A stretch of DNA of 64,000 nt from Hydrogenophaga sp. (GCF_025699295.1 NZ_JAILWB010000013.1:82500-146499), one strand, 5' to 3'. Positions 43,601 to 55,556 are shown, counted from the stretch's first letter. A program made the numbers and translations. Notes: a model not told the origin generated them from the letters alone.

Positions 43601-44241
43601 TTGTAGGGTGTCTGGGCGGGGCTGGCGCCGCATTGCGGATCGGGGTCGAAGCTGGCTCCAGGAGGCAATTCAAGCCCGCGAGGTACGTCCGATGCTGGTG
43701 CGGAGGCCTGCGCGCTTTCGTCATGCCGATGGCGCGAGCCACCCCGCAAAAAACGGTTGCGATTGTCGTTCCTGGGCAGGTAGCGGGCGAGTTCGGTGAG
43801 CGCCATTTCATAGACGCCGCGCTTGAATTCCACCACCACGTCAAGCGGCACCCAGTAGTCGTGCCAGCGCCAGGCGTCGAACTCGGGGTGGCTGGTGGCG
43901 CGCAGGTTGAGATTCCAGTCCTGCGCGACGAGGCGCAGCAGGTACCAGATCTGCTTCTGGCCCTTGTAGTGACCGCGCGCATCGCGGCGGATGAAACGGT
44001 CCGGCACTTCGTAGCGCAACCAGTCCCGCGTGCGGGCCACGATGCTCACGTGCTCGGGCATGAGCCCCACTTCCTCGTGCAGCTCGCGGTACATCGCCTG
44101 CTCGGGTGTCTCGCCCCTGTCGATGCCACCTTGCGGAAACTGCCAGGAGTGTGAGCGGATGCGCTTGCCCCAGAACACCTGGTTTCGCTGGTTGAGCAGA
44201 ATGATGCCGACATTGGGCCTGAAGCCTTCTCTGTCAAGCAT
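43597..44241 (-). CDS. rppH: RNA pyrophosphohydrolase
   Basis: Nudix enzyme that strips pyrophosphate from mRNA 5' ends and so triggers RNase E decay. The 214-residue protein has [19 protein letters not shown] and a complete Nudix box ([19 protein letters not shown] plus EVGL, residues 38-60). The C-terminal 50 residues form a low-complexity tail not found in E. coli RppH (176 residues). ATG 44241 has GGGG before it. A promoter is visible upstream (44271-44299). Confidence 0.93.
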   Translation of the reverse strand: MLDREGFRPNVGIILLNQRNQVFWGKRIRSHSWQFPQGGIDRGETPEQAMYRELHEEVGLMPEHVSIVARTRDWLRYEVPDRFIRRDARGHYKGQKQIWYLLRLVAQDWNLNLRATSHPEFDAWRWHDYWVPLDVVVEFKRGVYEMALTELARYLPRNDNRNRFLRGGSRHRHDESAQASAPASDVPRGLELPPGASFDPDPQCGASPAQTPYK

Positions 44242-44270
44242 AATCAACCCCAAATTTTTAAACTGTGTTC

Positions 44271-44299
44271 ATTATGCATCGCGTATGGCGCGCTGCGAA
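44271..44299 (-). promoter_or_regulatory. promoter of rppH-CNP1 gene pair
   Basis: On the minus strand TTCGCA (44299-44294) and CATAAT (44276-44271) are 17 bases apart. Initiation would be near 44264, giving a 23-base leader to the rppH ATG at 44241. Confidence 0.5.
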
Positions 44300-44422
44300 G
44301 TGACCACACACCTGTAGCGACGCCCGGCGCAGGTGGTCCTCCCAGCGTCGGGGGCGGGCTGTTTCCCTGGGTTCCACCCTCGTTGCTCCAACCGCTGCCT
44401 GCCGGCAGAACCTCGCTCGCCC

Positions 44423-46168
44423 ATGAAAGCCTCCCAATTCCTGATCACCACCCTCAAGGAAGCGCCAGCCGACGCGGAAGTCGTCAGCCACCAGCTCATG
44501 ACACGCGCCGGCATGATCAAGAAGCTGGGTGCCGGCATCTACAGCTACATGCCCATGGGCTTGCGAGTGATTCGCAAGGTGGAGGCCATCGTGCGCGAGG
44601 AAATGAACCGAGCCGGCGCTGTCGAACTGTTGATGCCGGTGGTTCAGCCGGCCGAGTTCTGGCAGGAGACCGGGCGCTGGGAAAAAATGGGCCCGGAACT
44701 GATGCGCGTGAAGGACCGGCACGACCGTGATTTCATCATCCAGCCGACCAGTGAAGAGGTGGTGACCGACATCGCCCGTCAGGAGTTGCGCAGCTACAAG
44801 CAGTTGCCGCGCAATCTTTACCACATCCAGACCAAGTTCCGCGACGAACGCCGTCCGAGGTTCGGCGTCATGCGCAGCCGCGAATTCATCATGAAGGATG
44901 CGTACAGCTTCGACCGCGACCTGGACGGAGCGAAGGCGAGCTACCAGGCGATGGCGGGCGCCTACCGGGCGATCTTCGACCGCTTTGGCCTGCGCTACCG
45001 TGCGGTCGCGGCCGACAGCGGTGCCATTGGTGGCGATTTGAGTGAAGAGTTCCAGGTCATCGCGGCCACGGGCGAGGATGCCATCGTCTATTGCCCCACG
45101 AGCGACTACGCGGCGAACATGGAAAAGGCCGAGGCGCTGGCGCCGGTGGGGCCACGCCCGGCGGCTGCCAACCCCATGGTCAGGACGCCCACGCCAGGCA
45201 AAAGCACTTGCGCGGATGTGGCTACGCTGCTGGGTGTGCCGCTGGCGACCACGGTGAAGTCGCTGGTGCTGGCCACTGACGAACTCAACGAGGCTGGCGA
45301 AATCGCCAGGAGCCAGGTCTGGCTCTTGCTGCTGCGGGGTGACCACGACATGAACGAGGTCAAGGTCGGCAAGGTGCCGGGCCTGGACAACGGCTTTCGC
45401 TTTGCCACGGTGCCCGAGATCGTCGACCACTTCGGCACCCGGCCGGGTTACCTGGGCCCCATCGGGTTGAAGAAGCCCGTGAAGATCGTGGCCGACCGCG
45501 AAGCCGCGGTGATGGCCGACTGGATCTGCGGCGCCAACGAGGAGGACGTCCACCTCACGGGCGTGAACTGGGGACGCGATCTGCCCGAACCCGACGCTGT
45601 GGCCGACCTGCGCAACATCGTCGAAGGTGATGCCTCACCGGATGGCAAGGGCGTGCTGGCAATCGAGCGCGGCATCGAGGTAGGGCACATCTTCGTGCTC
45701 GGCACCAAGTACAGCAAGGCCATGAACGCGACCTTCCTGGACGAAGGCGGCAAGCCCCAGTTCCTCGAAATGGGGTGCTACGGGATCGGCATCACGCGCC
45801 TGCCGGCTGCGGCCATCGAGCAGAACCATGACGAGCGCGGCATCATCTGGCCCGACGCGCTGGCGCCGTTCACGGTCGTGGTCTGCCCGATCGGCATGGA
45901 CCGCAGCGCCGAGGTCAAGGCCGCAGCCGAACAACTGTACGCGGACCTGATGGCTGCAGGCATCGACGCGATCCTGGACGACCGAGGTGAACGCCCGGGG
46001 GCGATGTTTGCTGATTGGGAACTCATCGGCGTGCCGCACCGCGTGACCATCGGCGACCGAGGCCTCAAGGCCGGGCAGGTCGAGTACCAGCACCGCCGCG
46101 ATGCCGCGGCCACCCAGGTCGCGGTCGGCGAGGTACTGGCGCTCCTGAAAGGCAAGCTGGCGGCATGA
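44423..46168 (+). CDS. proS: prolyl-tRNA synthetase (bacterial type with editing domain)
   Basis: Class II synthetase that charges tRNA-Pro. The 581-residue protein has motif 2 ([20 protein letters not shown]), an intact insertion editing domain between motifs 2 and 3 (about residues 220-400, with [15 protein letters not shown]) for clearing mischarged Ala-tRNA-Pro, and motif 3 in [12 protein letters not shown]. An alpha/beta anticodon-binding domain ends it. The stop overlaps the following lytic transglycosylase gene (ATGA). Confidence 0.97.
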   Translation: MKASQFLITTLKEAPADAEVVSHQLMTRAGMIKKLGAGIYSYMPMGLRVIRKVEAIVREEMNRAGAVELLMPVVQPAEFWQETGRWEKMGPELMRVKDRHDRDFIIQPTSEEVVTDIARQELRSYKQLPRNLYHIQTKFRDERRPRFGVMRSREFIMKDAYSFDRDLDGAKASYQAMAGAYRAIFDRFGLRYRAVAADSGAIGGDLSEEFQVIAATGEDAIVYCPTSDYAANMEKAEALAPVGPRPAAANPMVRTPTPGKSTCADVATLLGVPLATTVKSLVLATDELNEAGEIARSQVWLLLLRGDHDMNEVKVGKVPGLDNGFRFATVPEIVDHFGTRPGYLGPIGLKKPVKIVADREAAVMADWICGANEEDVHLTGVNWGRDLPEPDAVADLRNIVEGDASPDGKGVLAIERGIEVGHIFVLGTKYSKAMNATFLDEGGKPQFLEMGCYGIGITRLPAAAIEQNHDERGIIWPDALAPFTVVVCPIGMDRSAEVKAAAEQLYADLMAAGIDAILDDRGERPGAMFADWELIGVPHRVTIGDRGLKAGQVEYQHRRDAAATQVAVGEVLALLKGKLAA

Positions 46169-46794
46169 AGCCTCTGGCGTGGTCGCGACGGGACTGCCTG
46201 CTCGCCGCAGGTGCGGTGGGACTGTCTGGCTTGCCGATCCCGTCCCGGGCAGGAGGTCAGCTTGAAGAGCCGCTGGCCGATTCCGTGCGCGGCGCGCTCA
46301 GCGCGGCCATCGCCAACAGCGCGCCCCCCGTGCCCGAATTCGCCGATCTGGAGAAGCGTCTGGCGTACCTGCGCTGGCTGGGCGCCACCAGCGATCGGCT
46401 GAAGCGCCGCAAACCTGACTTCCAGACCCGCATCGAGTTCCTGCAGACCATCTGGTACGAAACCCGTCGCGCCGGCCTGGACACCACCCTGGTGCTCGGA
46501 CTGGTGCAGGTCGAGAGCGCATTCCGCAAGTTCGCCATTTCGAGCGTGGGCGCGCGCGGCTACATGCAGATCATGCCGTTCTGGTCACGCCTGATCGGTG
46601 ATGGTGACGTCGGACGGCTCTTCAACATGCAGACCAATCTGCGCTTCGGCTGCGTGATCTTGCGCCACTATCTTGACCGCGAGCGTGGCGACACCTTCCT
46701 CGCGCTGGGCCGCTACAACGGCAGCCGTGGCAGGGCCGCGTACCCGAACGCGGTGTACGCGGCCGCGAAAAACTGGGCACATCCAGACGCCTGA
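46165..46794 (+). CDS. lytic transglycosylase (SLT domain) with Tat-like signal
   Basis: A 209-residue peptidoglycan-cleaving enzyme. The SLT domain (about residues 105-205) has the catalytic Glu in QVESAF (E117), [12 protein letters not shown], and LGRYNGSRG. The N-terminus [18 protein letters not shown] is a twin-arginine type signal, suggesting Tat export. ATG 46165 sits inside the proS stop, so it is coupled to proS; I know of this pairing in Burkholderiales but not of a reason for it. Confidence 0.88.
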   Translation: MKPLAWSRRDCLLAAGAVGLSGLPIPSRAGGQLEEPLADSVRGALSAAIANSAPPVPEFADLEKRLAYLRWLGATSDRLKRRKPDFQTRIEFLQTIWYETRRAGLDTTLVLGLVQVESAFRKFAISSVGARGYMQIMPFWSRLIGDGDVGRLFNMQTNLRFGCVILRHYLDRERGDTFLALGRYNGSRGRAAYPNAVYAAAKNWAHPDA

Positions 46795-46804
46795 GCGCCC
46801 GGCT

Positions 46805-47809
46805 TCACTGGATGAAGCCGATGCGGCCCTTGCCTGGACCCGCGCGCGGCAGGTCGTCGGGTTCGACACGGTAGCGGTTGTCCAGCCGCGCATTGCCGAA
46901 TGCCGTCACCAGCGCGCGCCGCATCTCGCGTGGCGCCAGTGTGGCCAACTGGTCCAGCACGTCGTCGGCGGGCTCCGGGTCGAAGCGCTGGCCCCAGTCG
47001 TGTTCACCCAGGATGCCGCGGTAGAGGTGCGCGGCGATCTTGCGCGCGGCGTCGGGCGAAGGCGGTGCGATCTCGTACACGTTCATGCGGTTCATGATCG
47101 GGTCCGGGATGGCGCGCTCGTCGTTGGCGGTGGTGACCCAGATCACCTGACTGGCATCGATCGGCACCTCGGCGAACTCGTCCACGAAGGTCTGCGCGGT
47201 GTCGTGCTCGAGCAGGCTGTAGAGCGCGCCCAGTGGGTCGTACTGCGCGTCTGCGCTGGCCTTGTCGATCTCGTCCACCACGATCACCGGGTTGGCGTAC
47301 TGGCCATCGACCAGGGCCTCGAAGACCTTGCCCGGCTTGGCGCCCTTCCATTGCGAGGAGGAGCCAGAGAGCAGCCAGCCCGCGGTCATCGAACTCATGG
47401 GCACCAGGCTCATGCTGGTGCCCAGCAGGTCGGCGAGCTGGCGCGCGAAGTGGGTCTTGCCCACGCCGGGCGGGCCCAGCAGCAGGATAGGTGTGACTTC
47501 CAGGCTGTCGCGGCTGTCGTGGCTCAGTGCCACGTGGCGCTTCACATCGTCGAGCACCTCACCGAAATTGGGCAGCAGGTTGTAAAGCGGCACCATGTCG
47601 GGCACACCGGAAGGCTTGACCGCAAAGCGCTGCGGGCCGCGTTCGAGCATGCGCTGCCAGGTGTTGCGCAGGCTTTCGTAGTCGCGCTCGTTGCCACTGG
47701 CCTGCAGGTTGGCCAGCTTGCGCTCGACGTCGTCGGCGCTGAACACGCTGCGCATCTGGGCGATGGGCAGACCGAGGGAGGGTGAAGCGACCAGGCTGTG
47801 CGAGCTCAT
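46805..47809 (-). CDS. AAA-family ATPase (ClpX/Lon-like AAA module, no protease domain)
   Basis: A 334-residue single AAA+ module. Walker A GPPGVGKTHFA is at about residues 112-122, Walker B VIVVDEIDKA near 173, sensor 1 in VIWVTTANDERAIP, and an arginine finger in DPIMNRM. The order of motifs is like the ATPase part of Lon, but no protease or substrate domain is attached. The start 47809 is taken for its AGGAG at proper spacing rather than ATG 47842. Function unknown. Confidence 0.85.
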   Translation of the reverse strand: MSSHSLVASPSLGLPIAQMRSVFSADDVERKLANLQASGNERDYESLRNTWQRMLERGPQRFAVKPSGVPDMVPLYNLLPNFGEVLDDVKRHVALSHDSRDSLEVTPILLLGPPGVGKTHFARQLADLLGTSMSLVPMSSMTAGWLLSGSSSQWKGAKPGKVFEALVDGQYANPVIVVDEIDKASADAQYDPLGALYSLLEHDTAQTFVDEFAEVPIDASQVIWVTTANDERAIPDPIMNRMNVYEIAPPSPDAARKIAAHLYRGILGEHDWGQRFDPEPADDVLDQLATLAPREMRRALVTAFGNARLDNRYRVEPDDLPRAGPGKGRIGFIQ

Positions 47810-47947
47810 GCGGTTCTCCTGAAGGTTCGGCGACGATTTCATTCAAGCACAAGACGTGCCGGCGCGCCAAACCGAAAAGCACCCCATTCCCGCCGCATAC
47901 CGAGGGATCGCCCCCGGGTGTGCGAAAAGACGCGAACAGAAAGCACA

Positions 47948-47967
47948 AAGCCACCCGGAGGTGGCTT
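47948..47967 (-). terminator. intrinsic terminator after grxD
   Basis: An eight-base-pair stem (AAGCCACC/GGTGGCTT) with a four-base loop, 21 bases past the grxD stop. On the minus strand the following sequence is TGTGCTTTC, so the T-tract is imperfect and termination may be partial. Confidence 0.55.
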
Positions 47968-47988
47968 CGCGTGGCGCCGGTGTCGGGG

Positions 47989-48312
47989 TCAGGCCTGGCC
48001 GCTGATGACCTGCTGGAGTTCACCCGACTGGTACATCTCCATCATGATGTCCGAACCACCCACGAACTCGCCCTTGACGTAGAGCTGCGGGATGGTGGGC
48101 CAGTTGCTGTATTCCTTGATGCCCTGGCGGATGCCGTCGTCTTCCAGGACGTTGACGGTCGTCAGGGTACGGGGTTCGACGCCGCAGGCCTTGAGGATCT
48201 GGATCGCCCGGCCGGAGAAGCCGCACATGGGGAAGCTCGCGTTGCCCTTCATGAACAACACGATGTCGTGGGATTTGACCAGCTGGTCGATACGGGTTTG
48301 GGCGTCGCTCAT
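47989..48312 (-). CDS. grxD: monothiol glutaredoxin, Grx4 family
   Basis: A 107-residue CGFS glutaredoxin: PMCGFSGRA has the active cysteine at residue 30, and the glutathione-site TIPQLYVKGEFVGGSDI follows. Such proteins carry 2Fe-2S clusters with BolA partners; a BolA/IbaG gene is at 6713-6958. It is the last gene of hemA-prfA-prmC-grxD on the minus strand, 53 bases after prmC, and a hairpin terminator follows. Confidence 0.95.
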   Translation of the reverse strand: MSDAQTRIDQLVKSHDIVLFMKGNASFPMCGFSGRAIQILKACGVEPRTLTTVNVLEDDGIRQGIKEYSNWPTIPQLYVKGEFVGGSDIMMEMYQSGELQQVISGQA

Positions 48313-48365
48313 GGCTGAAAGTCCTTGTGCAAGAGGGCCCAGATCAGGCCCCGGAACAACCCGCA

Positions 48366-49199
48366 TTATCGCCGTTGTGGCCATTGGCCGCCGCTGCAGC
48401 GCGCAATGCCCGCCAGGTCGGCGCGGCTGTCCACCTGCTCGAACCCGGCCGCGCGCAACAGTTCGCGAACCGCCGGCGCCTGGTCGTGGCCATGTTCCAG
48501 CAACAGCCAGCCGCCCGGGTGCAGGGCTTCGTGGGCATGGGCGACGATGTGGCGGATGTCGTCCAGGCCGTCGGCGCCCGCCGTCAGGGCCGAGACGGGT
48601 TCGTGCCCGAGTGCCGCCAGATGGATGTCGCCCTCGGCAATGTAGGGCGGGTTGCTGGCGATGATGTGGAAGCGCTGGCCGGGCACGGCCGCGATCCAGT
48701 GGCCAGGTAAGAAGTCGACCGCCAGGCCAAGCCGTCCGGCATTGCGCCGTGCGACGCAGAGTGCACCGTCGCTGGCGTCGGTGGCGAACACGCAGGCGGC
48801 CGGGCGCTGTGCCTTGATGGCCAGCGCGATTGCGCCACTGCCTGTGCCGAGGTCGAGCACGCGGGTGGGGCCGGGGAAGTGATCGAATCGTGCGATCGCC
48901 CAGCTCACCAGGGTCTCGGTGTCGGACCGGGGCACGAGCACACGGGCGTCCACCTGCAGCGTGAGACCGAAGAATTCCTGGTCGCCGCGCAGATACGCCA
49001 TCGGCTCTCCGTCCGCGCGGCGTTGTGCCAGGGCGTCCAGCCGTGCGGTGGTGCTGGCGTCCAGGGCATCGCCGTCGTGCGCCATCAGCCACGCGCGTTC
49101 ATGCGCGCCGCGCCCGAGCGCGAGCAGCAGCAGCATCTGCGCGTCGATCCGGTCAAGGCCTTTGCCTTGCAGATGTGCAAGCGCTTCGCGCAGCGTCAT
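48366..49199 (-). CDS. prmC: release factor glutamine N5-methyltransferase
   Basis: Methylates the GGQ glutamine of RF1 and RF2. The 277-residue protein has a helical N-terminal domain, SAM motif [14 protein letters not shown], and the substrate-binding NPPY (in [10 protein letters not shown]). The start ATG 49199 overlaps the prfA stop (ATGA), joining the enzyme to its substrate gene. Confidence 0.95.
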   Translation of the reverse strand: MTLREALAHLQGKGLDRIDAQMLLLLALGRGAHERAWLMAHDGDALDASTTARLDALAQRRADGEPMAYLRGDQEFFGLTLQVDARVLVPRSDTETLVSWAIARFDHFPGPTRVLDLGTGSGAIALAIKAQRPAACVFATDASDGALCVARRNAGRLGLAVDFLPGHWIAAVPGQRFHIIASNPPYIAEGDIHLAALGHEPVSALTAGADGLDDIRHIVAHAHEALHPGGWLLLEHGHDQAPAVRELLRAAGFEQVDSRADLAGIARCSGGQWPQRR

Positions 49200-50284
49200 G
49201 ATCCGTTGCGCTGTTCGAGTTCAGCCAGCAACTCGGTGCCACGCGCCACCTGCAGCGCATGGATCACCTCGTCCAGGTCACCCTCCATCACCTGCAGCAC
49301 CTTGTAGAGCGTGAGGTTGATGCGGTGGTCCGTGATGCGGCCCTGCGGGAAGTTGTAGGTGCGGATGCGGTCGCTGCGGTCGCCGCTGCCGATCAGCCCC
49401 TTGCGCGTGGCGGCCTCGGCGGCCGCGCGCTCGCTGCGTTCCTTCTCCTGCAGGCGCGCGGTGAGCACCTGCAGCGCCTTGGCCTTGTTGCTGTGCTGCG
49501 AGCGGCCGTCCTGGCATTCGGCGGTGATGCCGGTGGGCAGGTGGGTCACGCGCACGGCGGAGTCGGTCTTGTTGATGTGCTGGCCACCGGCGCCGCTGGC
49601 GCGGTAGGTGTCGATGCGCAACTCGCTCGGGTTGAGCTGCACCGCCTGGGTTTCGTCGGGCTCGGGCATCACGGCCACGGTGGCCGCGCTGGTGTGGATG
49701 CGGCCCTGGGTTTCGGTGGCGGGCACGCGCTGCACGCGGTGGCCGCCGGATTCGAAACGCAACCGGCCGTAGGCGCCCGGGCCGGCCACGCGCAGCACCA
49801 CTTCCTTGTAGCCGCCGAGTTCGCCCGGCGATTCGCTCACGGTCTCGACCTGCCAGCGCTGGCGTTCGGCATAGCGGGTGTACAGCCGCGCCAGGTCGCC
49901 GGCGAACAGGGCGGACTCGTCACCGCCCGTGCCGGCGCGGATTTCCACAAAGGCGTTGCGCTCGTCGTCCGGGTCCCGGGGCAGCAGGAGTTGTTGCAGC
50001 TCGGTATCCAGCCGTTCCATGTCGGCCCCAGCCGCCTCGATCTCCTCTTGCGCCATCTGGGCCATGTCGGGGTCGTTGACCATCTCCCTGGCCGAAGCCA
50101 GGTCGGCTTCGCGCTGCAGATAGCGGTTGAACACGTCGACCACGCCCGAGACCTCGGCGTGTTCGCGGCTCAGTGCGCGGAAGCGGTCCATCTGGTCGAC
50201 CACATCGGGCGCGGACAGCAGCGCGTCGAGCTCGTGCAGGCGGGCTCGCTGGCGCAGCAGGGTGTCTCGGACAAAGGATTTCAT
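49196..50284 (-). CDS. prfA: peptide chain release factor 1
   Basis: Ends translation at UAA and UAG. The 362-residue protein has the GGQ motif in [12 protein letters not shown] at about residue 230, [12 protein letters not shown], the RF1-type codon-recognition PAT in [16 protein letters not shown], and [18 protein letters not shown] near the end. It lies between hemA and prmC, as in E. coli (hemA-prfA-prmC). Confidence 0.97.
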   Translation of the reverse strand: MKSFVRDTLLRQRARLHELDALLSAPDVVDQMDRFRALSREHAEVSGVVDVFNRYLQREADLASAREMVNDPDMAQMAQEEIEAAGADMERLDTELQQLLLPRDPDDERNAFVEIRAGTGGDESALFAGDLARLYTRYAERQRWQVETVSESPGELGGYKEVVLRVAGPGAYGRLRFESGGHRVQRVPATETQGRIHTSAATVAVMPEPDETQAVQLNPSELRIDTYRASGAGGQHINKTDSAVRVTHLPTGITAECQDGRSQHSNKAKALQVLTARLQEKERSERAAAEAATRKGLIGSGDRSDRIRTYNFPQGRITDHRINLTLYKVLQVMEGDLDEVIHALQVARGTELLAELEQRNGS

Positions 50285-50349
50285 GGGTATGCGGCGACCC
50301 GGACAGGCCATCGCGGGCACGCCCGCGCAGCCTGGACGGCCCGGTCCAG

Positions 50350-51651
50350 CTAGTTCTGCGCGGGGCCGCGCGGGGTCTTGGGCAGTTCGTCGCGCAGGAA
50401 AAGGCGCGAGACGGTTTGCGCGGTCGCGGCGCGCGCGGTCACGTCGCCGGTATGCAGTTCGGCCAGTGTGCCGTGCAGCATCTTTTGTGTCAGGCCACGC
50501 GAGAGCGCCTCGAGCACGGCCTCGACCGGTTCGCCGCGGGCCAGCAAGCGGCGCGCACGCGCCAGTTCGATGGCACGCCACTCGTCGGCCTGGGCGTTGA
50601 TCTGCTGGATCAGGGGCACCACGCCGTGGGCCGGATCTCGCTGCTCCATCCAGTGCATGAAGCTGAGCACGCCTGCGTCGATGATGGCCTCGGCCTGTGC
50701 CACGGCGGCCTGGCGGTGGTCCTTGCCGGTCTGTACCACGGTGGCCAGGTCGTCCACGGTGTACAGGTACACGTCGGGCAGGCCCTTGACTTCGGCCTCG
50801 ATGTCGCGCGGCACGGCCAGGTCGACCATGAACATCGGGCGGTGGCGGCGCTTCTTCAGTGCGCGTTCGACCGCACCCAGACCGATGATCGGCAGCGTGC
50901 TGGCGGTGCAACTGATGACGGCGTCGAACTCGTGCAGGCGGTCGGGCACTTCGGCCAGGCGCATCACCTGGGCGCCCAGGCGGCTGGCAAGCTTTTCACC
51001 GCGCTCCAGCGTGCGGTTGGCAATCGCCATGCCTTTGGGACTGCGGGCGGCAAAGTGGGTGGCGGCCAGTTCGATCATCTCGCCCGCGCCAACGAAGAGC
51101 ACCTGGATGTCGCGCAGGTCCTCGAACAGCTGTGAGGCCAGGCGCACCGCAGCGGCGGTCATGCTGATGGAATGCGCGCCGATCTCGGTCGAGCTGCGCA
51201 CCTCCTTGGCCACGGCGAAAGAGCGCTGGAACAGCTGGTGCAGCGTGGTGCCCAGGGCGCCGGCATCGCTGGCGGCGCGCACGGCGTCTTTCATCTGGCC
51301 GAGGATCTGCGCCTCGCCCAGCACCATGCTGTCCAGGCCGCTGGCGACGCGAAACGCATGGCGCGCGGCCTGGTCGTCGCGCAGCACATAGGCATGGTCG
51401 CGCAGCACGTGGCTGCTCACGCCGCCGGTGCGGGCCAGCCACTCCAGCGTCGGGTCGACCGCCGACTGGTCGCCCGCGCCATAGAGCTCGGTGCGGTTGC
51501 AGGTGGACAGCAGGGTGGCCTCGGGCTGGCGCGCCAGACTCTGCCGGTAGCCGTCAAGCGTGGGCTGGATCTGGTCGAGCGCAAACGCAAAACGGCCCCG
51601 CAGATCGAGCGGAGCCGTGTTGTGGTTGATGCCGAGGGCCCAGACAGACAT
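50350..51651 (-). CDS. hemA: glutamyl-tRNA reductase
   Basis: NADPH enzyme that reduces glutamyl-tRNA to glutamate-1-semialdehyde, the first step of tetrapyrrole synthesis. The 433-residue protein has the nucleophile in [11 protein letters not shown] (C51), [12 protein letters not shown], the Rossmann [13 protein letters not shown], and [19 protein letters not shown] on minus (51664-51659) ends seven bases before the ATG and no Shine-Dalgarno is present, so a leaderless message is possible. Confidence 0.97.
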   Translation of the reverse strand: MSVWALGINHNTAPLDLRGRFAFALDQIQPTLDGYRQSLARQPEATLLSTCNRTELYGAGDQSAVDPTLEWLARTGGVSSHVLRDHAYVLRDDQAARHAFRVASGLDSMVLGEAQILGQMKDAVRAASDAGALGTTLHQLFQRSFAVAKEVRSSTEIGAHSISMTAAAVRLASQLFEDLRDIQVLFVGAGEMIELAATHFAARSPKGMAIANRTLERGEKLASRLGAQVMRLAEVPDRLHEFDAVISCTASTLPIIGLGAVERALKKRRHRPMFMVDLAVPRDIEAEVKGLPDVYLYTVDDLATVVQTGKDHRQAAVAQAEAIIDAGVLSFMHWMEQRDPAHGVVPLIQQINAQADEWRAIELARARRLLARGEPVEAVLEALSRGLTQKMLHGTLAELHTGDVTARAATAQTVSRLFLRDELPKTPRGPAQN

Positions 51652-51658
51652 GGGCGTG

Positions 51659-51669
51659 ATTATAAAATT
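51659..51669. promoter_or_regulatory. AT-rich core between hemA and the 51701 gene
   Basis: The 11 bases ATTATAAAATT are the only AT-rich patch in the 49-base divergent gap. Read on minus they give TATAAT for hemA; read on plus they give TATAAA/TAAAAT for the small membrane protein. No clear -35 is seen for either direction. Confidence 0.4.
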
Positions 51670-51700
51670 GAACCCTTATGCACGCCGCCGCCGCCACCGA

Positions 51701-51970
51701 ATGACGCCCTGGGCCTTTCTGGTGCACATCGCCAGCTTCATGGCGCCCGCCCTGTTCGTGGCAGGGGTCCTGTGGACCGCTCCCCGCCTGCGCCGCGCTG
51801 GCCGCGCCCGGCTAGGTGCGCGCCTGGAGGCCTTCATGCTGGTCGTGGCCGGAGTCGTGGTCCTGCTGGCGGGGCTGGTGTTCTTCGGTCGCGACGGCAA
51901 GATCGCGACCTACGCCGCGCTGGTGTTCGTGCAGGGCACGCTGGCCTGGTGGTTGCACCGCAGACGCTGA
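51701..51970 (+). CDS. small membrane protein, function unknown
   Basis: An 89-residue protein with three likely membrane helices (about residues 4-25, 44-62 and 68-86), a basic loop between the first two (RLRRAGRARLGARLE) and a basic end. I do not recognise a family. ATG 51701 is chosen as the first ATG in frame after the hemA gene; there is no strong Shine-Dalgarno. It is divergent from hemA and convergent with ugpQ, 10 bases from its stop. Confidence 0.6.
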   Translation: MTPWAFLVHIASFMAPALFVAGVLWTAPRLRRAGRARLGARLEAFMLVVAGVVVLLAGLVFFGRDGKIATYAALVFVQGTLAWWLHRRR

Positions 51971-51980
51971 GCAATCCTTT

Positions 51981-52729
51981 TCAGCGGTCGGGTGAAAACA
52001 GGTCGATCCGGTCGGTGATGATGCCGTCCAGCCCGAGGTCAAACAGGCGCTGGGCAGCCCACTCGTCGTTGACTGTGTAGGCCAGGGTGCGCAGGCCGGC
52101 GCCCCGGGCCTGCGCCACGGTGGTCGCGTCCCACAGCGCGTGGTTGCACACCAGGGCTGCGCAGCCCAGCGACTGCGCGGTGTCCATCCAGCCGTTCCAC
52201 AGGGTGTCGAGCAGCAGCCCGCGCGGCAGATGCGGAGCGGTTTCGAGTGCGCCGCGCAGTGCATCGGGCTGGAACGAGGTCAGCAAAGGCGTGCGCGCCG
52301 CATCGTCCTGCCAGAGCCGGTCCGCTGCGGAGGCCACCGCGCGGCCTGTGGCCAGCTCGGTGCCTGGTGTCGGCTTGATCTCGATGTTGAGCCAGTGGCC
52401 TTGCGCCTGGCAGTGGCGCGCCACGGCGTCCAGCGTGGCCAGGGGTTCACCGGCAAAGGCGCGCGAATGCCAGCCACCGGCGTCGAGCTGGCTCAGGGCA
52501 CTCCAGTCCTGTTCACCGGCCATGCCGGTGCCGTTCGTGGTGCGCTCCAGTGTCGTGTCGTGCAGCAGGAAGACCACGGCGTCCGCGCTGAGTTTGGCGT
52601 CGCACTCGTACATGCGGTAGCCATGGGCGGCACCCAGGCGGAACGCGGCCAGGGTGTTTTCGGGCGCCAGCCTGCCGGCGCCACGGTGGGCAATCCAGCG
52701 CGGGTAGGGCCAGGGCTTCGCGGGAACCG

Positions 52730-52733
<4 letters not shown>
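51981..52733 (-). CDS. ugpQ: glycerophosphodiester phosphodiesterase
   Basis: Cytoplasmic GDPD that splits glycerophosphodiesters into glycerol-3-phosphate and an alcohol. The 250-residue protein has the catalytic [19 protein letters not shown] and metal-binding [18 protein letters not shown], then [15 protein letters not shown] 52733 is the start, overlapping the ugpC stop (GTGA). There is no signal peptide, which fits hydrolysis of diesters imported by UgpBAEC. Confidence 0.93.
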
Positions 52734-53734
<1,001 letters not shown>

Positions 53735-53751
53735 GTTGTTGCTTGTTCTCG

Positions 53752-54603
53752 TTACTTTTCCGTGTCCACCAGGCCCTTGACGAACCAGCGTTGCATGAGG
53801 ATCACCACCAGCGCGGGCGGGATCATGGCCAGCACGGCCGTGGCCATGACGATGTTCCAGTCGGTCGCGGCGTCGCCGCCGCTGATCATGCGCTTGATGC
53901 CGATCACCACCGGGTACATGGTCTCCTCCGTGGTCACCAGCAGCGGCCACAGGTACTGGTTCCAGCCGTAGATGAACTGGATCACGAACAGGGCGGCGAT
54001 GCTGGTGGTGGACAGGGGGACCAGCACGTCCTTGAAGAAGCGCATCGGCCCGGCGCCATCCATGCGCGCGGCTTCCACCAGTTCGTCGGGCACCGTCAGG
54101 AAGAACTGCCGGAACAGGAAGGTCGCCGTGGCCGATGCGATCAGGGGCACGGTGAGGCCGGCGTAGGTGTTGAGCATGCCCAGGTTGGCCACCACGGCGT
54201 AGGTCGGGCCGATGCGCACTTCCACCGGCAGCATCAGCGTGACGAAGATGGCCCAGAAGAAGAACATGCGGAACGGGAAACGGAAGTACACGATGGCGAA
54301 GGCCGACAGCAGCGAGATCGCGATCTTGCCGATGGCGATGACCAGGGCCGTGATCAGGCTGACCATCATCATGCGGCCGACCGGCGCGTTCGAGGCTGCA
54401 CCCATGCCGGTGCCTTGCAGGGCGGCGGTGTAGTTCTCGATCAGGTGGCTGCCGGGCCACATCGACATGGGCGCCTGCAGGATCTCGGACGCGGTCTGCG
54501 TGGACGCGACGAAGGTCACATACAGGGGAAAGGCGATCACGATCACGCCCAGGACGAGGACGGTGTGCGAGAGCACACGCAGCCAGGGATTGCGTTCGAC
54601 CAT
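53752..54603 (-). CDS. ugpE: sn-glycerol-3-phosphate ABC transporter permease UgpE
   Basis: One of two CUT1 permeases in the Ugp importer. The 283-residue protein has six membrane helices and the EAA loop contacting the ATPase ([24 protein letters not shown], residues 185-208). It starts at ATG 54603, 65 bases after the ugpA stop, and is followed 17 bases later by ugpC. Confidence 0.94.
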   Translation of the reverse strand: MVERNPWLRVLSHTVLVLGVIVIAFPLYVTFVASTQTASEILQAPMSMWPGSHLIENYTAALQGTGMGAASNAPVGRMMMVSLITALVIAIGKIAISLLSAFAIVYFRFPFRMFFFWAIFVTLMLPVEVRIGPTYAVVANLGMLNTYAGLTVPLIASATATFLFRQFFLTVPDELVEAARMDGAGPMRFFKDVLVPLSTTSIAALFVIQFIYGWNQYLWPLLVTTEETMYPVVIGIKRMISGGDAATDWNIVMATAVLAMIPPALVVILMQRWFVKGLVDTEK

Positions 54604-54668
54604 TCAGCGACTCCCCGCCTGCGCGCGGCGTTGCTGCCGGATCGGCGACAGGTGGAAAACGATCGGCA

Positions 54669-55556
54669 TCAGTACTGCACCTTCTTTTCGACGAAACGGA
54701 ACTGGATGATGGTCAAGGCGATGACGATCACCATCAGGACCACGGACTGTGCCGCCGAACCACCCAGGTCCAGCGCCTTGAACCCGTCGTAGTACACCTT
54801 GTAGACCAGGATGGCGGTATCCCGGCCCGGCCCGCCCTCGGTGGCGGCGTCCACGATGGCGAAGGTGTCGAAGAAGGCGTACACCACGTTGATCACGAAC
54901 AGGAAGAAAGTGGTAGGCGACAGCAACGGGAACTGGATCGACCAGAAGCGCCGCCAGGGCCTGGCCCCGTCGATGGCGGCGGCCTCGATCAGCGATTTCG
55001 GGATGCTCTGCAGGCCGGCCAGGAAGAACAGGAAGTTGTAGGAGATCTGCTTCCAGACGGCCGCGATCACGATCAGCGTCATGGCATGGTCGCTGTCGAG
55101 CAGGTGGTTCCACTCGAAACCCAGCCCGCGCAGCGCATAGGAAACGATGCCGATGGAAGGCGCGAACATGAACAGCCACAGCACGCCGGCCACGGCGGGC
55201 GCCACGGCGTAGGGCCAGATCAGCAGCGTGCGGTAGACCAGCGTGGCCTTGACGACGCGGTCGGCAAACACCGCCAGCAGCAACGAGATGCCGATGCCCA
55301 GGCCCGCCACCAATACCGAGAAGATGGCGGTGGTCTTGAACGAGGCGAGGTAGGACGGGTCGTCCAGGAGGTTGGCGAAGTTCTGAAGACCCACCCATTC
55401 GGTCGACAGGCCGAACGCGTCGGACTGCTGGAAAGACTGCAGCAGCGCTTGCGCGGCGGGCCAGAAAAAGAAGATGGCGATCACCGCCACCTGGGGTGCC
55501 AGCAGCACCCACGGCAGCCAGGCCGAGCGGAAGACGACGCGTTTTTCAGAAGCCAC
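54669..55556 (-). CDS. ugpA: sn-glycerol-3-phosphate ABC transporter permease UgpA
   Basis: First permease of the Ugp importer. The 295-residue protein has six membrane helices and the EAA loop [18 protein letters not shown] near residue 190. The start is GTG 55556 (VASEKRVVF), the first plausible codon after the hairpin at 55571-55600. Expression is likely below that of ugpB because of that hairpin. Confidence 0.94.
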   Translation of the reverse strand: MASEKRVVFRSAWLPWVLLAPQVAVIAIFFFWPAAQALLQSFQQSDAFGLSTEWVGLQNFANLLDDPSYLASFKTTAIFSVLVAGLGIGISLLLAVFADRVVKATLVYRTLLIWPYAVAPAVAGVLWLFMFAPSIGIVSYALRGLGFEWNHLLDSDHAMTLIVIAAVWKQISYNFLFFLAGLQSIPKSLIEAAAIDGARPWRRFWSIQFPLLSPTTFFLFVINVVYAFFDTFAIVDAATEGGPGRDTAILVYKVYYDGFKALDLGGSAAQSVVLMVIVIALTIIQFRFVEKKVQY

